Below are positions 36,067 through 47,633 of a DNA stretch of 64,000 bases, one piece after another; position 1 is the first letter of the stretch; each line of letters opens with the position of its first letter. Below the pieces are notes generated by a model. The model did no database searches. It had not been told where the DNA came from and was given only the letters and a program-made list of their open reading frames with translations. Both the position numbers and the translations under genes were made by a program. Origin of the DNA: Sabellastarte sp. h YS-2021. Its lineage: Eukaryota > Annelida > Polychaeta > Sabellida > Sabellidae. The stretch spans positions 137,518,033 through 137,582,032 of the forward strand of contig OZ024931.1 in NCBI GenBank assembly GCA_964017235.1. The letters run 5' to 3'.

Positions 36067-36220
36067 CTTTAGGGTTCACGGTGACCTAGCGGTCAGCAAG
36101 TTTGGCATCTCATCATAGGCTGTTTCCTCTGTTTGAGTTCGACTCCCCAAAATGACTGTGAATGCTGTGGACCTGTCCCAACATGACCTTGGATCAGTAA
36201 TATCTGAACTTTGAACTTTG
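36067..36220 (+). mobile_element. tRNA-derived SINE inside the LINE
   Basis: A-box-like GTGACCTAGCGGTCAGCAAG, B-box-like GAGTTCGACTCC, then a short body with ACATGACCTTGG. It is flanked by ACATCTACT at 36,058-36,066 and 36,221-36,229, a 9-bp target duplication (extendable with one mismatch). The tRNA head is related to the SINE at 26.7 kb. The insertion interrupts the LINE RT C-terminal region. Confidence 0.75.
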
Positions 36221-36984
36221 ACATCTACTTTCTAACATCATCTGGGTACCTGTTCAACTGTTCAAAGGCAGCAGATGTATCCTTCTGGGATAAATGCACA
36301 TAAACTTGGTTTTCATCTGTATAAAAAAACTTTATTCCTTGTGCTTACCAATAACGAAACTGAGGGGAGCAGTGTACAATGAGAACAACAAAGGGCAACA
36401 CATAAGAGTTTACAAAGATCAGACAAAGTAGAACCAATTTTTATTGACTGATAATGCTCAGTTAAGTAGTAAATGAACCATTTAAAAATAGAGCTCCCAA
36501 GTCCAAACCAAGTCTGAAAACACCTGAAAAGGGTGGAATGATCAATGATGTCAGAGGCAGCAGACGGATCAAGCAATACCAAGGCAGTAGGTTTGTCTCT
36601 TGACAAAGAAAAGTGAACTCCATTTCCTTGACAGAAGAGCTGACCGGTTGAATGACCAGCTTTATATGTTGAGTGGTAAGGGTTGTCTAACTTATTGACA
36701 TGGATATGTTCTAACAAACGTGGAAACACATCTTTAACCAGTTTTGACATAAAACTAAGGCCAGATACAGGGCAAAAGTTCCTCAGAAGATTAGTCTTAT
36801 TCGTAGAAGGTAGTTATAAGAATAACCATTTCGTTTTTCATACCATAAGGGATACACCCCTCAGTGAGTGAACAGTTGCCCAACTATTTAAGTGACATTA
36901 GTGGTATATCACTACATTCCTTGATGAGTAATTTGGCCAAGGGTCTATCAGGAAGGATTTTTTAGGTGAGCTTCTAATTATTTT

Positions 36985-37195
36985 AGAATAGACAGAATAG
37001 AATAGAAACATTTATATAGCACCAAATTAATACAACATCCTTTTATGCACTCAAACTCAAAAAGGAAAATTCCAGGGACATATCAGGTCAAGATTCAAAT
37101 TAGCGCCCACCAGAGAGATATACTAGGGTAGAGGATACGCAAGTCCGAACATATAGGTCTTTAGCGGGCTTCAGAAAGCTGTTATTGTGGTGTGA
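36985..37195 (-). mobile_element. Short retroposon with ATTCT-type tail
   Basis: On the minus strand the end reads GGTGCTATATAAATG followed by TTTCTATTCTATTCTGTCTATTCT, here described as a 5-bp repeat tail. A GCGCTATATAAA-type box before a short tandem tail is typical of LINE/SINE 3' ends. The 5' limit is uncertain, and no protein is seen. Probably a SINE or a severely truncated LINE. Confidence 0.5.
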
Positions 37196-38125
37196 TTATA
37201 CTGATCGTGGGAGTCTGTTTTACCAGCAGCATCTTTAGAAGCTTGCTTAAAGGCAGTAATTTTTTGAGGATCTACAGGATTATGAGCATCCCTTTTAGTG
37301 CCACAGGGAACAAAAGTATCTCTAATTTTCTATAAGAAGTCAAACTTGTCAGGCAATAACTTCGAGGATGGAACTGTCATTTCAGAAACCCTGTTCAGGG
37401 ATTTGCACAGCTCATGCCATAATGTTCTAGAGCTGTGACTATTTCTGAGATCAATTCACTATAACATACTTACTCATCCTTGTTTACAAGTGTATCGAAC
37501 TGAGCACTTTGGCGATAACACCAGCCCCTGTGCAGTGGTTTCCTGGCAACTTCCTTCAAATTTGCACTTAAGGGACTTTGCACACCGATTAGAATCAAAC
37601 TGCCAGTCCACAGTCTTTCTTTGTCAATCTAGATACAAGTAATACATGCCTGTCGAGAACATCATCCAAATCATTTACATATTATTTGTGATGATCAACT
37701 ACTGCAGACTTGACGACGGAAGCATTTTTGAGACCACATATGTTGATATGGTGGTGCCTGCTATATTGCACTTTACTTGGCATATGAGCCACTAGTTGAG
37801 GAAAGGCAATTAACTATTTGACTAATGCATGATTAGATATAAAATCACAAATTTTGACATCAACAGTTATATCCAAATCACTGGGAAATAGAATGGGTAG
37901 GTTGAATGGGTAGGTTGACTAACTGTCTCAGATCACATGAATCAAGAAATGTTCTAAATGTATAACATCACCAAGAGGTAAATTAACATGAATTTTGAAG
38001 TCACCACAAATATAACACAGAGAGTTTATATATAAACGTAAACCATCAAAAGACATGAATTCTTCTTGAAAGTTGCAAGTACATGATCCTGGAAGGCAGT
38101 AGACATAGGCAAGCAACAGTGAACG

Positions 38126-38405
38126 GTCTTGAAGCTCAGTTGACACTGCAATGTTCTCAAACAATCAATAACTTAATGATGTAACAATGCAACTGTTATT
38201 TTGAGCTCACAAACCTAGCTTGTGATATTTGCTGTCTTTACTTAAAACATTTTTTCTTGTTTTATGTCTTGAAGCTCAGTTGACACTGCAATGTTCTCAA
38301 ACAATCAATAACTTAATGATGTAACAATGCAACTGTTATTTTGAGCTCACAAACCTAGCTTGTGATATTTGCTGTCTTTAGTTAAAACATTTTTTCTTGT
38401 TTTAT
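38126..38405. repeat. 140-bp tandem duplication, one mismatch
   Basis: GTCTTGAAGCTC at 38,126 and again at 38,266; the next GTCTT is at 38,406, so the unit is 140 bp, twice. The only difference seen is C versus G in the CTTAAAACAT block (38,241 and 38,381). The first copy overlaps the 5' edge of the LINE endonuclease remnant. A very recent event. Confidence 0.95.
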
Positions 38406-39027
38406 GTCTTAAAATCGACAAAAATATAATCAGGAGAGTGGTGGTGTATTTGTGATTTTTGTAAATTTTATTGAATACTGTTGTAACGTGCCAAGGGTCT
38501 TCAGTTGAACTAATGTCAAGAGAAAGCCTTATGTCACATAACAGAACATTTATTTACAAAATATAACTATATAAGTACTTTAACAGCAATTGCTGGAGCA
38601 GAATTGGTACAAGCACTAAAGTCACAAAAGTATCAAGAATAATCAGAAATCACATTTATATTATATACATTCAAATAATTTCCCCGGAACCATCTTAAAG
38701 AATTGAAAACAAGACATAACACTGGAAACCTACTGTCTACTAACACTTAGACCTTGGATCATACTCTATGTCAAAACACTGGTTCCACCTTTATCAAATA
38801 TCATAATAGATACAGTAACTAATGAAATGAATTGAAATGAATTCAGTTAGTCATGGGTTTTACCCCGTGAAACATTCATCAAATCACCAGCATTCAGCCT
38901 GAAACCTATAATTATATCACTGAAATCAACACATCATGCACAGTCAACCACATGCAATTATAACATTTCAGTCCATTCAATGCTTGCCAGTTTTACCCTG
39001 CCACTAGAAATAAATACAAACTACTTC

Positions 39028-40061
39028 ATTTCACTTTTATGCAGATCACACCCAGCTGTTTATTCACCTGACACATAAAAATGCAAAAATTGCCTTCGAT
39101 CGGCTAGGAAAGTGTCTCAAAGATGTCAAACTGTGGTTGTGTGCAAATAAACTAAAGCTGAATGCCGACAAGACTGACTTCATTATATTTGGCTCCAAGT
39201 CTAAACAAGAAAAGTTAAACCCATTTTTCCCAATAAACACATTGGGTGAATCACTGATACCTTCAGATGCTGTTAAGAATTTGGGTGTCTGGTTTGACTC
39301 AAACTTTTCCTTCACCAAACATGTTAAAAGTGTATGTAAACTTTGTTTCATCCAGATGAGGGATCTTAGACAAATTCGACAGTACTTGACTCGTGATGCT
39401 GCTCTTATGGCTGCAAACGCACTTGTGGGGAGTAGACATGACTACTGTAACTCCTTGTTTAGTGGTCTATCTGTTTCTAACCTACGCAAGCTACAATGCA
39501 TTAAAAACAGTCTGGCCAGAATTGTTTGTCAAGCCACAAGTCTTTCCCATACCACTCCACTAAGAAAAGCCCTTCACTGGCTACCCATAAGGAACCGTTG
39601 TATTTTCAAGACTGCCTTGCTGGTATACAAATACCTACATACCAACTATCCAAAATATCTCAGCCCATTTCTCAAAGTTAGACAATGTGCCTATAATACT
39701 CGGTTGAGTCAATCAGATGGTATAATTCTACATGTTCCTCAATACCAACCATCTATTTACAAATCCACAAAGCAGTTTGGTCTAAGCTTTGCATATGATG
39801 TTCCCAAAATATGGAATGAACTCCCGGATGATGTACAATCTGCCACTACTATTGCTTACTTCAGAAAAAACTTAAGGCGTACCTATTCTACCAAGCTTAT
39901 CCTCCTTAGTATTTTCCACCTCATATGGTGTTCTCCGTGGTGTGGACCATTGCTATGGATAAGGACAATGATTTTTGTAACTATGCTTATGAAATTGCTC
40001 CTTAGAGTATGTCACTTTGGCAGAGATTAAGCACTATAAAACTTAAATTGGAATTGGAATT
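39028..40061 (+). mobile_element. CR1/L2-like LINE, 1.0-kb 3' copy, mostly open
   Basis: It starts at the RT catalytic box (HFYADHTQL, so YADH instead of YADD) and stays open for some 330 codons to 40,030: ANKLKLNADKTDFIIFGSK, SDAVKNLGVWFDSNFSFTKH, HWLPIRNRCIFKTALLVYK and FGLSFAYDVPKIWNELPDDV. The 3' end has GAGATTAAGCACTATAAAA and an AATTGG-type hexamer repeat to 40,061. No frame break in this stretch, so it is one of the younger LINE copies; strong 5' truncation makes it inactive. It interrupts the gypsy terminal repeat. Confidence 0.85.
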
Positions 40062-40448
40062 CATCATTATTTCATTCAAACATAGTCAAATACAAGAAGC
40101 AGCAAGGTACTAAATGAAAACCCAACTTCTCCTGAAATAAACAGTTGAAATATCATGATAATTGAAAGTAAATTCCCAAACAGGTTTTACCCTGAAATCA
40201 ACAGAAATTTTGTACAGAACATTCTCTCATCTCTGCTTTAAAATGTTACCAAAGTCATCTTGCTACTTTCCCTGTAACCTAAACTATGAAAATAATACCA
40301 TGCAGGTTTTACCCTGACATCTCTAAAATCTAACAACGGAAGAAAATACCAGGTTTTACCCTGACATGACTGCCTTCTGTTAGCTATACCAATTCAGCAA
40401 AGAATGACAGAATCCACCCTGCTTTTATAGAGAAATCCCAGACATCAG

Positions 40449-40512
40449 AGAATAACTCCAAGTCTGCATCTGTAAAATTGAAACAAGCAATCCTATTGGT
40501 TTAAAATTTAGT
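40449..40512. repeat. 64-bp terminal-repeat piece, left copy
   Basis: From AGAATAACTCC to AAAATTTAGT; repeated at 42,797-42,860 with four differences. Marks equivalent parts of the two gypsy terminal repeats. Confidence 0.75.
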
Positions 40513-41218
40513 ATTCTCCCAAACTTGAAGTCACAACTGCCTGTCTGTACATTGACATGGGGATAGAATACAAACCACTTACAGTAATCATATACAACAA
40601 GGATAACAGTATATGACACCAAACAGGTAAAAAATAAATACAAGTTACAAACATAATACATCAATTTTAAACTGTGTCATAACGAAATGGTGAAAACGCA
40701 ATATCGCTGATTTCTCCGATATAACTGCATGCTTCAATACCCCCCTACTCATAAAAACTAACTCGTCCCGAGTTAGGCATCCCAATTTTACAAATGCAGC
40801 ATCAATAGGTTACAGACAATATATTTACCATAACCTAAACTCATCATATGCCACACACAAAAATAATAATAATGATAATCATATAAAACACAATATCACA
40901 CTTGAAGCATGCAAAAATGAAATTCAATTTACTATATAATCCATGCAAACACACACACACACCAAAAAAAAATTATAATGTCCATAAAAACACCGTTAAT
41001 AAATGTCCATAAAGTTCATTGTCCTGGCAAGGCTGTTCATCATGGAATCCTGTGAAGTTCAATGCTGCTCACCAGAGTTCTGTGAAGTCCAACGCTACAA
41101 AGATACAGGAACATCCATACTGTGCAACTGCCAAGCCATGTCAGCCACTTGTACATCAATGACCTCCTCAGACTTCCTCATGTAAAACTTGCAAAAAGGT
41201 TTTACCCTTTTTCATCAA

Positions 41219-41770
41219 TTACAATTGGCAAATAAATTCCAATTCGTAATCTTTTAAGTAGCCAGACAACTTGTTTTTTCTACCCATTCTAGTAGTTCGC
41301 TCACACCTGGATAGAGAATCATTCCCATGAGAAGTATCATCCAATGTTTTACCATCAGACTGGAAAACTGGCCTTGTTGCAGAAGAATTTGTCAATGTTT
41401 CACCACTGGACAAGTCACTTGGTATTTCTTCAGAACCTGGAAAAGAAATCAAAATCTCTTCCCTATCATCTTGCTGAATTGTTGAAACCATGTGACTCTG
41501 AATTCACAATCTTATTTCCTTGATCTAAAGTAGATCCTAAGACTTCGTCATTTGATCCTTGTAACCAATTGTCCAATCTGACATGAGCAGGTTTTAATTT
41601 GTCATGATGTACAAACTTCAAATCAGATTTGGATGACCTTTTAGTCTGATACACAAGATCTGACACCTTTCCAACTACTAGAAATGGCCCTGTCCATGGA
41701 AGATGAAACTTAGAACTAGTACCCTGTTTCCTAGCTAAGTTATGCAGATATACTGTAGCTCCCACTGCAT
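41219..41770 (-). pseudogene. Gypsy integrase C-terminal region
   Basis: The blocks VYLHNLARKQGTSSKF, PWTGPFLVVGKVSDLVYQ and FVHHDKLKPAHVR follow the C-terminal part of Ty3/gypsy integrases, after the catalytic core, where the integrase binds DNA. An acidic, Ser-rich tail continues to 41,219. Part of a broken fossil. Confidence 0.8.
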
Positions 41771-42659
41771 AAGATTTGAAATTTTTCCTGAATTAAATCT
41801 ATTTGCCAAAGCTTGCTTCAAACTCAGATAATGAGTTCTTTCATGGAATTCCAACTCACTCAAGACAGAGACTGCTGTACCCCTTAAACAAGATGCTAGT
41901 TCCAAAGCCATTGTGCTTAAACTCCAACCAGACAACTGGGAAATGAGCTCAAACTGAACTACAAAATCACTGAAATAAGACTTTCCATCATAAGCAGGGG
42001 TCTTAAATTTCTCTGTGGTTGAACATTCTGAACGTTCCTTGACTCTGACAAATAAGGTGAATGTGGTCTATCTGACCTACCTATGTCCTCCTGAAGTGAC
42101 CTTATATTCGGGTCAGACCTGCATGGAGTATAACCTACAGTGTTACTGGTGGGTTCCACCCTATCATACCTTGCAACACTTGGCCTGTCATAAAAAGGAA
42201 ACTCCACCCTTTGGCATTCCATAATGCTTAAAATCAGTAGAAGGTTTCACCCTTCTACCTTCCTCCACCCTACCAGGGTTATGAATATCTTCAAAACAAG
42301 GACTTTTGGAGACCGAGTAAGGTTTTACCCTTTCACCAGTCTTCTCAGGGATTCCCTTATCATACACCTTACTTCCAGATCTAGCATCTGATATCAGTTC
42401 CCTATCAGGCATGTAACCTTGTCTTTGACATCCTTCCTTAGAACTTTGGGAATACTACTCAAAAAGTAACAAATGATTCCTGCCCCTCAAAGCTTACACA
42501 TCTTTCCCTTTGATCATGACTAACATCAGGTAAAATCCTATGTTTGGACCTGGGCAATTCTGATTGCCTGTACTGTCCCTCCATCTCATTGATATGCTGC
42601 ATATAAGTGTCCATCTTTATATTCACAGCACTCAAATAAAACTCAGAAAATACTGTCAA
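41735..42659 (-). pseudogene. Gypsy Gag region
   Basis: A charged N-terminal part (42,659-41,959) includes repeated R-V-K-P sites and a DRPHSPYLSES block. It is followed by a capsid-type block (41,935-41,765) with FELISQLSGWS-like and LASCLRGTAVSVLSEL sequences close to the Gag of mollusc and fish gypsy elements. A nucleocapsid zinc knuckle is not seen. Part of a broken fossil. Confidence 0.7.
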
Positions 42660-42796
42660 GTCTTATGTGACAGAAAACAAAACCACATAACAGATCTGTC
42701 AAGTATTACCTCAACAGAAACTAAGCACAAATTCTAATACAACCAAACTTTCTGTCAAGTTTGACCTTTTGACAAAAAGAAACACAGAATCTGCTA

Positions 42797-42860
42797 AGAA
42801 TATCTCAAAGTCTGCACCTGTAAAATTGAAACAAGGAATCCTATTGGTTTAAAATTTAGT
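42797..42860. repeat. 64-bp terminal-repeat piece, right copy
   Basis: Partner of 40,449-40,512. It runs straight into the dispersed repeat at 42,862. Confidence 0.75.
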
Positions 42861-42861
42861 T

Positions 42862-43010
42862 AATTTTGGGGAAAGATCTGGATCATGTGCTGGATACAAA
42901 AAAATATGGATTTTCATTGGTCCCATTTTCAATGTATTTTCAATGACTTCGGCTTTCTACTTTACATTTCTTCAAATGTAATGAACAAATTTTAATGATA
43001 AATTCTTAGT
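42862..43010 (+). repeat. Dispersed repeat, partner of 28,213-28,345
   Basis: The blocks AAAGATCTGGATC, TGGATACAAAA, GGTCCCATTTTCAATGTA and ATTTCTTCAAATG match the reversed sequence at 28.2-28.35 kb. It begins exactly where similarity to the gypsy terminal repeat stops. Confidence 0.6.
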
Positions 43011-44500
43011 AGGAAGAGTCTAGGCAAGAGAAGAAGTAATTATAGACCAATAAACCTTCAAGACTTTGGAAACACTACCCTGGCGGACATGAGTGTTCAG
43101 TGGTTTTTAGTACACTTTGTGCCCATTTTACCAATTAGCAATTATAATTAAGTAAGTTAGAGAGTAAGGCATTCAGTTGTGAACTAACCCACAAAATACT
43201 TATCCAGAGTCTGCATGTGTTTGTTTAAGCATATGTGGGCTCCCCAGTGGGAGAAATCCAATGAAAATTAACCATGTTTCATTTCATTTTAATGTCTTCA
43301 AGCATAGCTTCAAATACAAACACAGATGGTCGATAATACAATACATTCATAACACTTGGTGCCAAAATATCCACACAATGATTTACAATAAGATACATTA
43401 TATTTAATTTTTCCCTAAAATTGCCATGCGTAACTATGAACACTAAGCCCATATTGTAGAGTAAAGGGGCCGGGGCATTGAGTGCATATTTATTTAAACA
43501 GTGAACAGAACATAGATTCTGAACGAGACCAAAAACCAGCTATAACGTGCCAAAATGTTTTGGGAGAAGGTAAATATCAATTTGCCGTTGAATTTAAAAA
43601 ACAAAAAAGAGAGATTAGAAAAGGACAGGTTTGATCCTTTGCATCAAAAATGGCTATTTAAAACACCAAAACATTCTCTGGACATATAAAAAAACTCAAG
43701 CCACCTTTAATTTTGTGAATAGTCAGGATAACATTGAATCTCAATTTAACTCAAACATTTCGGAAATATTGTTAGATGGATATGTTTATCAGGAACTTAC
43801 CTTGTAAATCATATATGAGTTTCCCTGGAATTTGAAAAAAACACAGTCTAGAAAGAAACAGAATGAAAATATGAGCAATATGATTTCCACGAGATGTGGA
43901 AACTTATTTTAAATGGAAAATGGAATTCAGAGCTATTTATGGCCAATTTCGGGACACACACTCATCGGTTTTGGCACAACAACTATAGACAAAAAAAAAC
44001 CTTCAAATTACATGTAAGGTACCTTGAAAAACCATTTTGACACAAATTATAATGTCCTTGAAATTAATTGTCATAGGAACCTGGATTGGTTCCAAAAATT
44101 TCTTCCATGGTTAATGACAGGATCTTTTGCGAGCACAGCCCCATTGAAATAATAAGAAGATTAGGTTCCAGTTTCCACTATCCAGGGTCAATATATATGA
44201 ATCAGGTATATTGCATTCAAATTGCACATATTGCATGGTCCAAACGGTAGGCAACCAAATCTGCTCAAATCTGTTGTTTCAGTGTGCAATTCTGGCAAAA
44301 CTCAAGACATTACCCGACACCATAGCTTAGGTTATAACATAAACTTGGTCATAAATTACATACTTGTAGGAGTATAGTTGACAAACTTGTGGTGGTTGTA
44401 TATCAGGAGATGAGACAAAAATATTTTTATCCTCCTGCCAATATCACATATCATCTCAATCATTCAAACTGAAAAAAATAACGAGAAAATCCAATGAAGT
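43011..44500. other. No recognised gene upstream of the recombinase ORF
   Basis: I looked here for RT, RNase H or gag blocks that would belong with the recombinase ORF at 44.55 kb and found none on either strand. AT-rich noncoding DNA. Confidence 0.5.
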
Positions 44501-44549
44501 TACTATTATCCAATAATATCACTAACATATGTTTTCTGTACCAATACAG

Positions 44550-45499
44550 GTTTGAATCAATCAGCCATCAAACCTGCAGGCAGAGCACGTCCAGTCTACA
44601 GAAAAGAAATGGCGACCCATAAAGAGAGGAAATTTGCTCTATTTCTGGCATACTGTTACTTTATTAAGGTAAAAGTGATTCAGTTAAAATCACAGGATGC
44701 CTTTTCTTTTCTCCAGTTCCTCGAAGTGAATGGCTGTTCAAAGAAAGACATAGCAGATTACATCTCAGTAGTCATGGCCAAACTGGCGAGGCACCATTTC
44801 TCCACTAAAGCCTTCGAAAATGAAAAAATAACTTCTTTCAAAAGAGCACTGGCGAAGAACAAGAAAAGTGTACCAGCGATCATAGATATTGACCTACTAA
44901 CCAAAATTGTTTTTATATGTGACTCCATGTCAAAGGGAGAGATATTTAAAGCTTTTTATCTCACAGCATTTTTCTCTTTCCTCAGAATTTCAAGCCTAGT
45001 ACCTCACGCTGTCAGTGCCTTCTCGCCACTCGAGCATATAAAAAAGGGTGATGTTCACTTTGTTGCCTCAGACATTCACCTCCATATAAAATATATGACA
45101 AAGCAAAAGACTGAAACAGTACTAATAATACCTTATTTAGGTGATTCTCCTCTAAATCCAGTTAGAGCCATCGAAACAATACTTCAGTTAATTCCTGGTG
45201 ACACAAATTCACCTCTTTTCCAAATAAAAAATGGTAAGGGCAAGTGGGTTACTCTCACAGTTAGCAGAGTACAGAATAACCTTGAAAAGATATTATCAAG
45301 GTTGGGGTTGCCAAAATTAGCAGTATCTTTGGACACTTTCAGGCGTTCAGGGGCCACTCTAGCTTTTAATTTGTATGTCAAATGCAAAGCTATTCAGAAC
45401 CATGGCATCTGGACGTCTGATTATATGTTGACATATGTTGCAAAGGACCGCAATGTGTCCAAAGGGGTGGCTGATGCATTAAAAATAAAAGTACGCTAG
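44550..45499 (+). CDS. Free-standing tyrosine recombinase ORF, DIRS/Ngaro type
   Basis: An open stretch of about 315 codons without a break; the first ATG is at 44,609 (EMATHKERKF), giving about 296 residues. Upstream codons are open to 44,498, and a plausible splice acceptor (CTGTACCAATACAG) ends at 44,549, so an exon start there is an alternative. Residues 20-110 look like the helical core-binding domain. The catalytic half has FFSFLRISSL (arginine box I), a KYMTKQKTE block (lysine strand), TFRRSGATLAF (box II) and HGIWTSDYMLTYV with the nucleophile tyrosine. These match DIRS-type recombinases, as in the fragment at 14 kb. It looks whole in length. No RT or RNase H is seen within 1.5 kb upstream, so it is a solo remnant of a YR retroelement, a Crypton-like element or, least likely, a co-opted gene. 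Confidence 0.8.
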
Positions 45500-46440
45500 T
45501 CCGAGTCATACCAATTCCCTAGTTGGACACTAATGGTTTGCATATACCTCATTGTCTCAGCCAAGAAAGTAAATTTTTAGAAGATTTTGTCTGTTTCCTT
45601 GCAAGATTCAAGCAAACTAGAGTTGGATTCTAGTAAAATTTAGAAAATAGTTTTTGGTCCAACTTAGATCCCATTAAATTTTGAGAGTTCTCTGGATACA
45701 AAAATAATCTAGACTCTCCCTTTTGCTTACACTTATGTGCCTTGAAAAATAGAAAAGGTATGCACTCTTTGAGTGAATTTGTTTGTATATATGTACATTA
45801 TTAACTTAGTAAAAATCATAAAGGTCACCTTATATTGGCAAAAAGTAAGATTAACTCTATTTAAAAACTTAAAGTTAATGTTATTTTACAAAATACATCA
45901 GAATGAACACAATGGCTTCTAGTTCAATTTAAGAGTACTTTTAGCTTTAATCAAGCTTCAGTTTTAAAGTGAAGAAAGCCTTGTAATAGTTTTTTTTTCT
46001 AAATTCACTTAAGGAGACCTTAAATATCCGCAGTATTGTAAATAAAAAAGTAGAAAAAAAATAACAATTATATTACACTTCCCTAAATTAATGTATTATA
46101 TCACTTAATGGTATAAGCTGTGGAGACACAGTTCGGCATCTTAGTTTTTGCTCTTAAATTGGCCAATTTTAAAGAAAAATGAAAACAACTTCAATGGAAT
46201 TAAATACAAATACTGGAGCTCATGATGTTTGACCCTTTTGCATGATAATAGTTTATCTTTGACTACTTCTTCAAAGTCAGATAGCATTTTAGGGTATGGT
46301 CTCTCATTTTACAAATTAATGCTACTTAAACAAATCATAAATTGCAAAACAGCTAACACAATGCCAATGAAGTTTTCTAGTGACTAATTATTTCCATGGC
46401 TATTTTTAAAGTAAATCGTTTGCGCTTTCTGCCTCTTACT
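45500..46440. other. No recognised gene
   Basis: AT-rich sequence downstream of the recombinase. No terminal repeat could be matched to the region before the ORF. Confidence 0.5.
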
Positions 46441-46615
46441 AGGGCCCATGGTGGTGCACTGGTAACACACTTGCCTTCAACCTCTGGGGAAAGTTGGTTG
46501 TTGTTTACTGAACCTTGACCAAATGTATATGCTTGTTTCCTCTGCCAACAACACTACTCATCTTGATATGACCTGTAAAGTATTGAAAGTGATGCATAAC
46601 TAGAAATAAATAAAA
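46441..46615 (+). mobile_element. tRNA-derived SINE
   Basis: GGTGGTGCACTGGTAACAC resembles a tRNA A box, the B box is decayed, and the 3' part has TTTCCTCTGCC, TATGACCTGTAAAG and TATTGAAAGTGATGCATAAC, then an AAATAAATAAA tail. The 3' part matches the fragment at 21.37-21.45 kb. Confidence 0.6.
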
Positions 46616-47457
46616 TCTTTCCACAAGATAAGACAACATTTATTTCATATCTTCAATGCCCTTTAGGCACTATACCAGATAAATTCTAGGAATAGCTCTG
46701 CTTTTGGTTTGCATGAATTGAATTTATGAATACTGTGATTTATACTTCAATTATAAAAAAGTAGGCTTCAAAAATTAAAATTTTTCAAATTTCAGTATTG
46801 TTATTAATGGAAATTACCTCTCTGTCACTGGTGTAAAAAATTCCAAAAAAAATATCGACCAACAAAAGCTAAAACACACCCACATGTAAAAAAGTGACAT
46901 TTGAATAGCCCTATTTGTTGCTGTTCTTGAGATATTCGTGACTTTCAAACAGTGAGTACAAACTTGACAATAACAGCTCAGTCTCCAGATAGAAGATAAA
47001 ATGTACTAAAATTGTATCAGTAGCTCTCAATCTCCATTAAATGACATACTCTGATAGGAGTTTATTTATGTGCAGTGTTTTGAATAATGTATTTGTTATT
47101 TATGATCAAAATATTCACTGCAAAATATACTACACTGTTGGAAATAAATTGTGGAGTGAACCCCCGGAAAACTTCTTGATTGCTTAATTTTTTACCAAAA
47201 ATACCTTTTCGCTAGTAAGATGCATGATCAACATTTACATGTGCAGATGATGAACCTAGAATAGCAAATTTTTTTCACTACTGTTATTAATTAGTTTGAG
47301 ATAAAGAATCCAGATTAGCCACAGTAGTATTTATTGTAACCTTTTCAACATTCTCACTACAAGCTCATCCTATAACGTAATAACAACTGGCTAGAGCTGG
47401 TTTCTATTATACTAAGGTTTCCTATCTTTGGCCAAGACCACTCCGAATTATTCATTT

Positions 47458-47560
47458 ATTTATTTAGTGTTTCAAAGCACGCACGGTATTCTTGCACCAG
47501 TTATATTGTGAAAGGTAATTAGAATGAAGGAGGAAACCAGTAAATACTGTTGGTGAAGGT
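47458..47560 (-). mobile_element. SINE 3' domain, older copy
   Basis: Reversed, it reads TGGTTTCCTCC, then CACAATATAACTGG, then TGCTTTGAAACACTAAATAAATAAA. The TTTCCTCC and ATATAAC blocks are those of the younger SINE 75 bp away on the opposite strand. Diverged. Confidence 0.55.
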
Positions 47561-47633
47561 TCTGTCCTAAAGTTTTTGACCAAAGGTAAGCAACTACCAG
47601 TTTTCCTACTTGAGGTCTGACTGGAATTAGAAA

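Larger units (their letters stand above)
35400..38170 (-). mobile_element. CR1/L2-like LINE, long copy with endonuclease and RT remnants
   Basis: Read right to left: endonuclease middle (38,164-37,928: ENIAVSTELQDRSLLLAYVY, then YICGDFKIHV), a decayed linker, RT (36,750-36,313: SAASDIIDHSTLF, IKIGSTLSDLCKLL) and RT C-terminal part (35,962-35,587: KNLGMWFDFDFSLSRHVQN, RIVSNTSRYTSI). The 3' end is missing the AATTRG tail, so it is truncated or eroded near 35,400. Same family as the copies at 17.6, 39.0 and 51.4 kb. It has many frame breaks and was later hit by a SINE (36,067-36,220) and another retroposon (36,985-37,195), so it is among the older LINE copies here. Confidence 0.8.
38482..40736 (-). 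repeat. 3' long terminal repeat of the gypsy fossil (about 1.2 kb without the LINE)
   Basis: Bounded on the plus strand by TGTAACGTG at 38,482 and GCTTCA at 40,736, i.e. TG...CA, next to the purine tract. It contains several copies of CAGGTTTTACCCTGA (see findings). The assignment is by end motifs; a complete opposite copy is not present. Confidence 0.5.
38482..42865 (-). mobile_element. Ty3/gypsy retrotransposon fossil
   Basis: Read right to left: gag (about 42,660-41,740), then an integrase C-terminal part (about 41,770-41,220), a polypurine-type tract (TAGGGGGG reversed, near 40,740), then a terminal repeat that ends at 38,482 with TGTAACGTG (reversed CACGTTACA). Most of pol is not seen. 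A CR1/L2-like LINE (39,028-40,061) sits in the terminal repeat. A 64-bp piece of that terminal repeat recurs right of gag, marking the other end. Several breaks; moderate age, since four differences separate the 64-bp copies. Confidence 0.7.

Noticed and set aside
40961-40982. CA microsatellite next to an A-run
   Set aside because: Real but short, ordinary and without relation to any feature.
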